Positions 24,194 to 31,864 of a DNA stretch of 32,283 nt are shown here, piece by piece. Made by a program: the position numbers and the translations under genes. Source of the DNA: a bacterium (GTDB lineage: Bacteria > ARS69); assembly GCA_025774805.1 (NCBI GenBank), contig JALGZR010000042.1:1-32283 (forward strand), written 5' to 3'. The notes below the pieces were generated by a model. It ran no database searches. It was not told the origin of the DNA and saw nothing but the letters and a program-made list of their open reading frames with translations. Position 1 is the first letter of the stretch. Each line of letters begins with the position of its first letter.

Positions 24194-25279
24194 ATGTCAT
24201 CGAGGAGTGCATCCGGCAGAGGCGCCGGAGCGAAGAAGACGGCCGGGAAGAGAACCACCGCGAAGAAGGCGGCCGGAAAGCGCGCGGCGAAGGGGAAGGC
24301 CGCCCGCAAGAAGCGGGTGACCGCCCGCAAGAGCCTCGCGCCCCGCAAGGAGAAGCGTGGGCTCGAGGCGACCGAGATCTCCCTCGACCTCGCGTCCGGA
24401 GACGTCGCCTCCCTCGTGGCTCAGGTCGGGAAGGCGGGCGGAGCGGCCATCGGAGCCTACCGCGAGCCCTTCTCCGGCAAGCCGATCGTGCTCGCCGCGC
24501 TGCCTCTCGCGTCCGTTCAGCCCACGCCGTTCCAGCGAGATCTCTCCCCGACCCACACGAAGCGTCTGGCCGCCAAGATCGAGGAGACGGGGTCGTTTCT
24601 CGATCCGCTGATCGTGGTGCGGGGACTCGACGGCCGGCTCTGGACCCCGAACGGTCGACACCGTCTCGCGGCGGCCAAGGTCCTCGGGCTGCGACAGATC
24701 ACGGCGCTCGTCACCGCCGACGAGGAGATCGCATTCCGTATTCTCGCCCTCAATACGGAGAAGGCGCACAACCTCAAAGACCGCAGCCTCGAAGTCATTC
24801 GGATGGCCCGCGAACTGGCGGTCCGTCGCAAGCGCGCCAAGGAGTCGGATTTCTCCGCGCAATTCGAAGCCCCGGAGCTCGTGACGCTCGGAATCGTGTA
24901 CGAGGAGAACGGCCGCTTCGCCGGAGGGGCGTACAGCCCCTTTCTGAAGAAGGTCGACCGTTTCTCGGATCGGACGTTGCCCGCGAGCCTCCGCCAGCGC
25001 GAGGGCTGGGCCGCCCGGCTGCTCGAGATCGACCATCGGGTTCGGGAGCTCATCGGGCAGCTCCAGGACCGGGGCTTCAAGTCCCCCTACCTGCGCAACT
25101 ACGTCGTCGCCCGGATCAACCCGGTGCGCTTCCACCGCGCGAAGAAGGGGGAGACGGAGCCGCCGATGTCCATGCCGGCGGCCCTGACCCGCATGGCGGC
25201 GTCGGCGAAGGGCTTCGACCCGGACAGCGTGCGCCCCGGAGACCTGGCGCTCGTCGCCGCCCTTTCGAGCGGGGATTGA
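24194..25279 (+). CDS. ParB/Srx-domain protein with histone-H1-like basic N-terminal tail
   Basis: The 361-aa protein starts at ATG 24194, ten bases after AAGGAGG. Residues about 1-55 are almost entirely Lys, Ala, Arg, Gly and Thr with KKTAG/KRAAKGK-type units, like the tails of bacterial histone-H1-like or AlgP proteins. Residues about 95-185 are a ParB N-terminal/sulfiredoxin-type fold: PTPFQRDLSPTHTKRLAAKI, then FLDPLIVV and the nucleotide-motif region TPNGRHRLAAAKVLGL, a variant of the ParB GERRxxA box. The remaining part is helical and lacks a clear helix-turn-helix. ParB proteins bind CTP and DNA to segregate chromosomes, but no parA or parS-like context is nearby, so a nucleoid-binding or regulatory role is more plausible. 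Function is inferred only from the domain. Confidence 0.8.
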   Translation: MSSRSASGRGAGAKKTAGKRTTAKKAAGKRAAKGKAARKKRVTARKSLAPRKEKRGLEATEISLDLASGDVASLVAQVGKAGGAAIGAYREPFSGKPIVLAALPLASVQPTPFQRDLSPTHTKRLAAKIEETGSFLDPLIVVRGLDGRLWTPNGRHRLAAAKVLGLRQITALVTADEEIAFRILALNTEKAHNLKDRSLEVIRMARELAVRRKRAKESDFSAQFEAPELVTLGIVYEENGRFAGGAYSPFLKKVDRFSDRTLPASLRQREGWAARLLEIDHRVRELIGQLQDRGFKSPYLRNYVVARINPVRFHRAKKGETEPPMSMPAALTRMAASAKGFDPDSVRPGDLALVAALSSGD

Positions 25280-25330
25280 GAGCCCGGGTCGCGTCTTGAC
25301 GCCGGGAAGGCGGCGGGACAACCTGGGGCG

Positions 25331-25342
25331 GGAGTCGACTCC
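25331..25342. promoter_or_regulatory. Perfect 12-bp palindrome upstream of elbB
   Basis: GGAGTCGACTCC is its own reverse complement and lies 28 nt before the elbB ATG, where a repressor site or 5' leader hairpin would act. The ribosome site (AGGAAGG) lies downstream of it and is not sequestered by the dyad itself. Confidence 0.35.
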
Positions 25343-25370
25343 ACAAAACCCCTCCCAGGAAGGTCTTGCC

Positions 25371-26042
25371 ATGTCCAAGAGAGTCGGTGTCGTTCTGTCG
25401 GGCTGCGGCGTGAACGACGGCAGTGAGATCCACGAGGCGGTTCTGACCATGCTCGCGCTGGATCGCTCCGGCGCCGAGATGGTGCTCATGGCGCCCGACA
25501 AGGAGCAGATGGACGTCGTCGACCATCGGTCCGGAGAGGCGACCGGTGAGAAGCGCAACGTCCTGGCCGAGTCGGCCCGGATCGCGCGCGGCAACATCCG
25601 GGACGTCAAAGACGTGCAGGCGAGCGAGCTCGACGCGATCATTCTGCCGGGAGGCTTCGGGGCGGCGAAGAACCTGTGTGACTTCGCGACCCAGGGGGAC
25701 AAGTGCACGGTGGACGAAGGGGTGCAGAGGATCCTGCGCGATGTGCACCAGGCCGGCAAGCCGGTCGCCGCGCTCTGCATCGCTCCCGCAATCCTGGCTC
25801 GGGTCTTCGGTGAGGAGATCCAGCCCGAGATCACCATCGGCACCGACGCGCCGACCGCGGCCGCTCTCCAGTCGATGGGCGCGCGGCACCGGGACGCGAA
25901 GGTCACCGACGTGGTCATCGACGATCGGAACCGGATGATCACCACCCCCTGCTACATGCTGGCCGGTCGCATCAGCGAAGTGGCGACGGGGGTCGAAAAG
26001 GCGGTCGACGCGCTCCTCGAGATGGCCAAGGCGGGTTCTTGA
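25371..26042 (+). CDS. elbB: Isoprenoid biosynthesis glyoxalase ElbB (DJ-1/PfpI family)
   Basis: The 223-aa protein matches ElbB/YhbL from the first residues (VGVVLSGCGVNDGSEIHE). It has the DJ-1/PfpI core with Gly-rich IILPGGFGAAKNLCDFA and the nucleophile-elbow cysteine Cys136 in ALCIAPA. It also has the family's Asp-Ala segment (TIGTDAPTAAALQSMGA) and the closing TTPCYMLAGRISEVATGVE. Escherichia coli ElbB has weak glyoxalase activity and was linked to isoprenoid production; its true cellular role is uncertain. The ATG at 25371 follows AGGAAGG by seven bases. The stop overlaps the TTG start of the next gene by four bases (TTGA at 26039-26042), so it leads a coupled set with the MFS/spermidine-synthase-like gene and the HAD gene. 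Confidence 0.92.
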   Translation: MSKRVGVVLSGCGVNDGSEIHEAVLTMLALDRSGAEMVLMAPDKEQMDVVDHRSGEATGEKRNVLAESARIARGNIRDVKDVQASELDAIILPGGFGAAKNLCDFATQGDKCTVDEGVQRILRDVHQAGKPVAALCIAPAILARVFGEEIQPEITIGTDAPTAAALQSMGARHRDAKVTDVVIDDRNRMITTPCYMLAGRISEVATGVEKAVDALLEMAKAGS

Positions 26043-29000
26043 GACCGATTCGCGGTCCCTTACTCCTGCTCTTCTTCCTGTCGGGCCTGACCGGCCTCGT
26101 TTACGAGGTCGTCTGGACGCGTCTCTTCTCGATCATCTTCGGCTCGACCGCTCTCGCGGTGAGCTCCGTGCTCGCCGCGTTCATGGCGGGGCTCGCCCTC
26201 GGGAGCCGGTACTTCGGCAGGCTCATCGACCGGCGCGGCGAGGAGCTTCGGATCTACGGAGCGCTGGAGATCGGGGTCGGAGTCTCCGCTCTCCTCCTGC
26301 TGCCGGGCATCGCGGCGATCGGGTGGATCTTCGTGGAGGTCTACCGGGCCTGGCACCCGTCCTTCTTCTGGATGAGTCTCATCCGGTTCGGGCTATCGTT
26401 CGCCCTTCTCGTCGTGCCCACGGCCCTCATGGGCGGAACGCTCCCGGTGCTGGTCCGCTACTGGGTCCGCGCCCGCGACGATGTCGGGCGGTCCATGGGT
26501 CACCTCTACGCGGTCAACACGCTCGGGGCGATGGCGGGTTGCTTCGCCGCTGGCTTCTGGGCGATCGCGACGTTCGGAGCGCGGGGAACGGTTTTCGTGA
26601 CGGCGGCGCTCAACGTCGTGATCGGAGCGATCGCGGTCGGGCTCGGGCGGAGGAGAGAGCGGGTGGACCTGGCGGAGGCCGCGCCCGTTCCCGAGGGGCC
26701 TTCCCCGCTCGCCGCCGAGGCCGCGACCGCCGTCGGGGCCCCTTCCGCGGCCGGGGCCCGCCTCACTTCGCGTGGCGTCCGGATCGCCCTCGTGGCCATC
26801 GGTCTCTCGGGGTTTCTGGCCCTCGCCTACGAGGTCGTGTGGACCCGCGTCCTTCTCTACGTGCTCTCCGCCTCCGTTCACGCGTTCACGATCATGCTGA
26901 CGACGTTCCTGGGAGGGCTCGCGCTCGGGAGCCTCCTCCTCGCGCGGAGAATCGATCGGCTGCGATCCGGCTTTCGCCTCTTCGGCGTCCTCGAGATCGG
27001 GATCGGGATCGCGGCCCTCGGCACCGTGCTTTTCCTCAGCCGCTTTCCGGCGGTCCACGACTTCCTGTTGATCCTGTTTCGCGTGCGCTCCTGGACCGGT
27101 CTGTCCGCGGTCAAGTTCGTGGAGGCCGCGCTGATCATCCTCGTCCCCACGTTGCTCATGGGGATGACGTTCCCTCTCGTCACTCGTCTCTACGCCCGGG
27201 ACCTGCCGCGCCTCGGATCGCGCGTGGGCAACATCATCGCGGTCAACACGCTCGGGGCCGTCCTCGGCTCCTTCGCGGCCGGCTTCCTGCTGATTCCGCT
27301 GATCGGGACGCAGGCGACGATCGTCCTCCTCGCGGTCGGGAACGCCCTGCTCGGGGGCGTCCTCCTCGTGGCGGGAGGGGATCTCCGCGGTCCGCGCGCC
27401 GCCCTCGCCGTTCTCGCCCCCGCCGCTCTCGTCCTCGGTCTCGGCCTCCGACTCCCCGAGAACGCCTTCCTGCCGGTCTTCGGCATCAACCTGAGGGGGG
27501 GAGAGATCGCGTACTGCGAGGAGGGCATGACGGGAACCGTGACGATCCACGACTCGGGCGGGACGCGCCTTCTCTCGATCAACGGGGCCGACGTCGCCGG
27601 CACGAGCCTCATGCTCCGCACGACCCAGAAGCTGCAGGCGCACATTCCCCTTCTGCTGCACCCGGAGCCCCGGAGCGTGCTCCAGGTCGGTCTGGGAAGC
27701 GGCGAGACCGCGCGCTCGATCCTCCTCCATCCGGTCGAACGGCTCGTGGGATGCGACATCTCGCCCGAGGTCATCGAGGCCGGGGCCTACTTCGACGCGA
27801 TCAATCGAAACGTGTACGAGAACCCCCGGCTCGACATCGTGATCGAGGACGCCAAGAACTTCGTGACCTACACGGAGGAGACGTACGACCTCATCATGAA
27901 CGACTCGGTACACCCGATCTTTCGGGGGAGCTCGGACCTCTACGCCCGGGACTACTTCGTGAAGTGCCGGAACCGTCTCGCGGACGGCGGCATGATGTCG
28001 TCGTGGTTTCCTACCGCCCTCCTCTCGGAGAACGATCTGAAGATGCTCCTCCGGACGTTCCAGGACGTGTTCCCCCAGTGCAGCGTCTGGATGGGCACGA
28101 ACTGCGTGACCCGGAACGCGCTCCTCCTCGGCTGGACGAGCGAGAAGCCCTTCGAGATCGATTTTCTGCGGGTCGCCCGCCGCATCCGGAGCGACCCGGC
28201 CGTCCAGGCGGACCTGGCCGAGGTGAACCTCCCCAACCCGTTCGCGGTGATCGACTGCTTCGTGCTCGACTCCGACGCGATTCGCGAGTACGTGCGCGAA
28301 TCGCGGGTGAACACGTACGATCGCCCCTACATGGAGTTCTCCGCCCCGAAGGTGCTGGCGGCGGGGGATCGGACCCTGTGGGCGAGGAACGTGGAGGCGA
28401 TGGCGGCGCGCCGATCCCCGATTCTCCCTCGACTCGTGAATCTCGGAGACGACGAGGAGACGCGGGACCGCGTCCGCGAGCGGCTTCGGAAGCGGCGCGA
28501 GGCCTCCGCGTACATCCTACGGGGACTCGTGCACGAGATCCGCCAGAGGCCGCTGGACGCGCACGCCGAGTACACGAAGGCGCTCGACATCCTGCCGCGG
28601 GATCCGATCGCCCACTTCCTGCTCGCGTCGGACGAGCGCTCGCTCGCGTCCCTGGAGGACCGGGTAGCGGCCGGGACGACGGACATCGCCGAGCTCCTCC
28701 GTCTCGCGCGGGAGTACCGAACCCGGGGCCGGGCCGCGGAGGCGGCCGAGCTCTGTCGATCCGCGCTGGAGCTCGACCCGGCGCACCCGCGCGCCCACCG
28801 GGAGCTGGCGCCGCTGCTGTACCAGCTCGGCGAAGCGGGAGAGGCGCGTCGCATCGTCGATCGCGCGATCGAGCTCGACCCGAGGTACGCTGGCTCCTAT
28901 GCGATTCGCGGACGCCTGAAGGCGGACGGGGGAGACCTCTCGGGGGCGGAGGCGGATCTCCGCCGCGCCGCGGACGAGGGCGCGGCGCCGCCCTGGGCCG

Positions 29001-29467
29001 AGGCTCTCCTGGCGGAGATCCTCGAATCGACCGGACGGGGTGAAGACGCGTTGGCCCACTACCGCGCGGCCCTGGACCTCGATCCCGAGCGCGCCGAGAC
29101 CCACAACCGCCTGGCCCTCGTCCTGATCGAGCGACCCCAGGGGACCGAGGAGGCGCTCGCCGCCGCCCGCCGGGCGGTCGAGCTCGAGCCGGAAGACGGG
29201 TACTTTCTCGACACGCTCGGTTGGATCCAGTTCTCGGCGGGCCGACCCCGGGAGGCGCGAGCGACCCTCCAGAAGGCGCTGGAGTCTCTGCCGCCCGGAG
29301 ATCGCATGGCCCGGGCCGCCGTCTCGGGTCACCTCGGGCAGGTTCTCCTCGCGCTCGGTGAGGACGACGCCGCACGCGAGAAGCTCGACGCGGCCCTCGA
29401 GCTCGCGTCGGAGTTCCCCGGGGTGGAGGAAGTGCGCCGGGCCCGGGAGACATTGGAGTCGCGCTGA
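26039..29467 (+). CDS. Fused MFS-like/spermidine-synthase-like protein with TPR tail
   Basis: The 1142-aa protein begins at a TTG overlapping the elbB stop. Residues 1-205 and about 245-480 are two related membrane halves, each starting with the signature YEVVWTR (GLTGLVYEVVWTR and GFLALAYEVVWTR), so the membrane part arose by duplication. Residues about 490-765 are a SpeE-like Rossmann methyltransferase fold with VLQVGLGSGETA, an acidic VGCDISPEV strand and YDLIMNDSVHP. The usual spermidine-synthase GGGDG loop is replaced by GLGSGE, so aminopropyl transfer is doubtful. Residues about 820-1140 form tetratricopeptide repeats (ELDPAHPRAHRELAPLLYQ and similar). Proteins of this architecture are found in many candidate phyla and their function is unknown. 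The three parts suggest a membrane-anchored small-molecule transferase or sensor that recruits partner proteins by its TPRs. Confidence 0.85.
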   Translation: MRPIRGPLLLLFFLSGLTGLVYEVVWTRLFSIIFGSTALAVSSVLAAFMAGLALGSRYFGRLIDRRGEELRIYGALEIGVGVSALLLLPGIAAIGWIFVEVYRAWHPSFFWMSLIRFGLSFALLVVPTALMGGTLPVLVRYWVRARDDVGRSMGHLYAVNTLGAMAGCFAAGFWAIATFGARGTVFVTAALNVVIGAIAVGLGRRRERVDLAEAAPVPEGPSPLAAEAATAVGAPSAAGARLTSRGVRIALVAIGLSGFLALAYEVVWTRVLLYVLSASVHAFTIMLTTFLGGLALGSLLLARRIDRLRSGFRLFGVLEIGIGIAALGTVLFLSRFPAVHDFLLILFRVRSWTGLSAVKFVEAALIILVPTLLMGMTFPLVTRLYARDLPRLGSRVGNIIAVNTLGAVLGSFAAGFLLIPLIGTQATIVLLAVGNALLGGVLLVAGGDLRGPRAALAVLAPAALVLGLGLRLPENAFLPVFGINLRGGEIAYCEEGMTGTVTIHDSGGTRLLSINGADVAGTSLMLRTTQKLQAHIPLLLHPEPRSVLQVGLGSGETARSILLHPVERLVGCDISPEVIEAGAYFDAINRNVYENPRLDIVIEDAKNFVTYTEETYDLIMNDSVHPIFRGSSDLYARDYFVKCRNRLADGGMMSSWFPTALLSENDLKMLLRTFQDVFPQCSVWMGTNCVTRNALLLGWTSEKPFEIDFLRVARRIRSDPAVQADLAEVNLPNPFAVIDCFVLDSDAIREYVRESRVNTYDRPYMEFSAPKVLAAGDRTLWARNVEAMAARRSPILPRLVNLGDDEETRDRVRERLRKRREASAYILRGLVHEIRQRPLDAHAEYTKALDILPRDPIAHFLLASDERSLASLEDRVAAGTTDIAELLRLAREYRTRGRAAEAAELCRSALELDPAHPRAHRELAPLLYQLGEAGEARRIVDRAIELDPRYAGSYAIRGRLKADGGDLSGAEADLRRAADEGAAPPWAEALLAEILESTGRGEDALAHYRAALDLDPERAETHNRLALVLIERPQGTEEALAAARRAVELEPEDGYFLDTLGWIQFSAGRPREARATLQKALESLPPGDRMARAAVSGHLGQVLLALGEDDAAREKLDAALELASEFPGVEEVRRARETLESR

Positions 29468-29489
29468 GCGGACGGGGACGGGAGTGCCG

Positions 29490-30092
29490 ATGGATCTTCG
29501 CGATCGAGAGTTCTGGGTCTTCGACATGGACGGCACGTTGACCGTCCCCGCGCACGACTTCGACGCGATTCGGAAGGACCTCGAGCTCGCCGAGGGGATT
29601 CCGATCCTGGAGCAGTTGAAGAAGATGTCGCGCGAGGAGGCCGCTCCGAAGCTCGCCTGTCTCGATGCGATCGAGAAGGGGATCGCGGACGGCGCCCGCC
29701 CCCAACCGGGGGCGGAGCCGCTTCTCCGGACGCTGCGCGAGGGCGGGGCTCGCGTCGGCATCCTCACCCGGAACAGCAGGGACAATGCCTGGCGCACGCT
29801 GTCGAACTGCGGGCTCGATGCACAGTTCGAACCGGCGAGCGTGATCGGGCGGGACTGCTGCGAGCCCAAGCCGAGCGGTGACGGCGTCCGGCGACTCCTG
29901 CGCGCCTGGGAGGCCTCCCCGACCCGCGCGGTCATGGTCGGGGACTTCCTCTTCGATCTCCTGGCCGGACGGGACGCCGGCACGGCGACGGTGTACCTGG
30001 ACTCGGAGGGGGCGGGGCGCTGGTCGGCCCACGCCGACGTCACGGTGACGAGCCTCGCGGAGCTGCACGGGATGATCGGCGGTCGGGTCTGA
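29490..30092 (+). CDS. HAD-superfamily phosphatase
   Basis: The 200-aa protein has all HAD motifs: motif I FDMDGTLT (nucleophile Asp12 and acid/base Asp14), motif II LTRNSR, the motif III lysine in EPKPSGDG and motif IV VGDFLFDLLAG. A small helical cap lies between motifs I and II, as in HAD-IA phosphoglycolate-phosphatase-like enzymes. It would hydrolyse a phosphate monoester; the substrate is not predictable. The ATG at 29490 follows GGGAG by seven bases. A GTG two codons upstream is an alternative, and the longer frame from 29358 is a GC-rich extension lying inside the previous gene. It lies 22 nt after the MFS/spermidine-synthase-like gene, probably in the same transcript. A housekeeping damage-repair or metabolite-clearing role is the usual reading for such proteins. 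Confidence 0.88.
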   Translation: MDLRDREFWVFDMDGTLTVPAHDFDAIRKDLELAEGIPILEQLKKMSREEAAPKLACLDAIEKGIADGARPQPGAEPLLRTLREGGARVGILTRNSRDNAWRTLSNCGLDAQFEPASVIGRDCCEPKPSGDGVRRLLRAWEASPTRAVMVGDFLFDLLAGRDAGTATVYLDSEGAGRWSAHADVTVTSLAELHGMIGGRV

Positions 30093-30168
30093 GGGCCGCT
30101 CGGTGATCACCCGCGGTCCGGCACGACGCGGAACGGCGTGACGGGCGGCCGGGCCGATCTCCCTCCTC

Positions 30169-30378
30169 TCAGTCCTCCAGGGCGAAGCCGATCTTGAGGG
30201 TGACCTGCCACTCGGCGACCTCTCCCTCCCCGATGGCGCCCCGTTGCTCGACGACCTCGAACCACCGCATGTTGCGCACGGTCCGGTTCGCCCGCGCGAT
30301 CGCGTTCTGGATCGCGTCGTCGGAGCTCACCGTCGAGGTCCTCGTGATCTCGGTCTTCTTGAACACCTTGCCGCTCAT
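30169..30378 (-). CDS. Dodecin-family flavin-binding protein
   Basis: This 69-aa protein is the usual dodecin size and carries the family pattern: KVFKKTEITRTSTVSSDDAI, a helix with AIARANRTVRN, then a WFEVVEQRG strand and a final strand (EWQVTLKIGFALE). Dodecins form hollow dodecamers that bind and store flavins, mainly riboflavin or FMN, in the cytoplasm and limit photodamage. ATG 30378 is preceded by AAAGGG at good spacing; an in-frame ATG two codons upstream (30384) would be too close to that site. The longer frame to 30552 adds only low-complexity residues. It is convergent with the HAD gene and divergent from ychF, and is probably transcribed alone. Confidence 0.9.
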   Translation of the reverse strand: MSGKVFKKTEITRTSTVSSDDAIQNAIARANRTVRNMRWFEVVEQRGAIGEGEVAEWQVTLKIGFALED

Positions 30379-30606
30379 CAGCATACCCTTTCCGTGAGGG
30401 TTCCCACCGGCCGGGCCGTGCCGCTTCGAGCCGGGTCCGAACACGGATCCGGTTCTCCGGCGGCCCGCCGCCTCCCGAGTGACCGGGGCAACCCCTAACA
30501 CATCCCGCACCGGAAGTCCCGCGCCGAGCGGATCGGAGCCCGACGGTACCATCTACCTGCTCGCCGGCGCCTGCGCTAAGATCTTCCGGACGGGAAGGGG
30601 GCGACG

Positions 30607-31692
30607 ATGGCGCTCTCCGTGGGGATCGCGGGTCTGCCGAACGTGGGCAAGTCCACGCTGCTCAATGCGCTCACTCACGCCGGCGCCGAGGCGTCCAACT
30701 ACCCGTTCTGCACGATCGATCAGAACGTCGGCGTCGCGGTGGTTCCCGACCCCGACCTGAAGAAGCTCGAGGAGATTCTGGCTCCCGAGGAGACGGTTCC
30801 CACCACGGTTCGCTTCGTCGACATCGCGGGGCTCGTCGAGGGCGCCAGCCGTGGCGAAGGGCTGGGGAACCAGTTCCTCGGTCACATTCGCGACGTCGAC
30901 GCCATACTGCACCTCGTCCGCTGCTTCGCGGACGAGGCCGTCGTCCACTCCCCTGGGGCGCCCGACCCTCTCCGCGACGTCGCCATCGTGGAGACCGAGT
31001 TCCTCCTCGCGGATCTGGAAGCGGCGCGGCGAGGACTCGAGCGCTGGTCGAAGACATCCAAGGGCGGTCAGGTCGGGCAGCGCGAGAAGGAGGTCTTCGC
31101 GCGGGCCGTCGAGGCGCTCGAGGGGGGGACCCCGATGAGAGCGCTGGACTGGACGGAGGAGGAGTGGGGGATTCTCTCGGAGTCGCGCTTCCTCACTGCG
31201 AAGCCGTGTCTCTATCTCGCGAACACGGGAGAGGACGATCCGGCCGGCGAGGGGCCGCTCGCGCGGGCGCTGCGAGAGGCGAAAGGGGAGGGGGCCGTCC
31301 TTCCGGTGTCCGTGCGGATCGAGGAGGAGATCTCCGAGCTCGCCCCGGAAGAGCAGATCGCGTTCCTGAACGAGCTCGGACTCGAGGACACGGCGCTGGC
31401 TCTCGTCATCACCGCGTGCTTCCGCCTGCTCGATCTGATCACGTTCTACACGATCGCCCACGACAAGCTGCGGGCCTGGCCGCTCCGGCGGGGAGGCACC
31501 GCACCGGAGGCGGCGGGGAGAGTCCACACCGACATGGAGCGGGGCTTCATCCGCGCCGAGGTCATGGCCCTACAGGACCTGCTGCGGCACGGAAGCAAGC
31601 AGGCGCTCCACGAGCACGGGCTGATCGTCACCGCAGGCCGCGATCACGTGGTGGAGGACAAGGAAGTTCTACAGTTTCACTTCAAGGCCTGA
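30607..31692 (+). CDS. ychF: Redox-regulated ATPase YchF (OLA1 family)
   Basis: The 361-aa protein matches YchF in length and order. It has a P-loop GLPNVGKST at the N-terminus, switch [23 protein letters not shown], the NxxE motif (NTGE, in place of the GTPase NKxD, which explains ATP preference), a central coiled-coil and a C-terminal TGS domain ([19 protein letters not shown] to [12 protein letters not shown]). YchF is an almost universal P-loop ATPase that binds ribosomes and is linked to stress and redox responses. The ATG is preceded by AAGGGGGCG. The gene is monocistronic as far as seen, divergent from the dodecin gene, with 172 nt before the next gene. A large hydrophilic insert after NTGE ([20 protein letters not shown]) is typical of the family's variable region. 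Confidence 0.95.
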   Translation: MALSVGIAGLPNVGKSTLLNALTHAGAEASNYPFCTIDQNVGVAVVPDPDLKKLEEILAPEETVPTTVRFVDIAGLVEGASRGEGLGNQFLGHIRDVDAILHLVRCFADEAVVHSPGAPDPLRDVAIVETEFLLADLEAARRGLERWSKTSKGGQVGQREKEVFARAVEALEGGTPMRALDWTEEEWGILSESRFLTAKPCLYLANTGEDDPAGEGPLARALREAKGEGAVLPVSVRIEEEISELAPEEQIAFLNELGLEDTALALVITACFRLLDLITFYTIAHDKLRAWPLRRGGTAPEAAGRVHTDMERGFIRAEVMALQDLLRHGSKQALHEHGLIVTAGRDHVVEDKEVLQFHFKA

Positions 31693-31816
31693 TCGCGGCG
31701 GCGCGGCGTTCATGCACTCCCTCCGGATCGTGCGGCCACTTCCGTCGCGCGAGAGATGCCGGACGGAACTGCGGACCGGGATCTCGGAAGAGCCTACGAA
31801 TCTCGACAAAAGCTGG

Positions 31817-31822
31817 TAGAAT
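31817..31822 (+). promoter_or_regulatory. Possible -10 element upstream of the FAD-subunit gene
   Basis: TAGAAT differs from TATAAT at one position and lies 43 nt before the GTG at 31865. No good -35 hexamer is found at the right spacing, so this is a weak call. Confidence 0.25.
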
Positions 31823-31864
31823 GCCCGCCGACCGGGACCGGAAGGGACCGACGGGGAAGAGCGC

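Noticed and set aside
24194-25279. Canonical chromosome-partition ParB
   Set aside because: No parA neighbour, no visible helix-turn-helix and a variant nucleotide box; only the domain is called, not the role.
21532-25299. 1255-codon open frame on the plus strand
   Set aside because: It is antisense to the PHP hydrolase and out of frame with the ParB-like gene; composition is Arg/Gly/Val-rich, typical of GC-rich shadow frames.
26323-29043. 906-codon plus-strand open frame
   Set aside because: It overlaps the MFS/SpeE-like/TPR gene in another frame and is Arg/Gly/Pro-rich without domain motifs.
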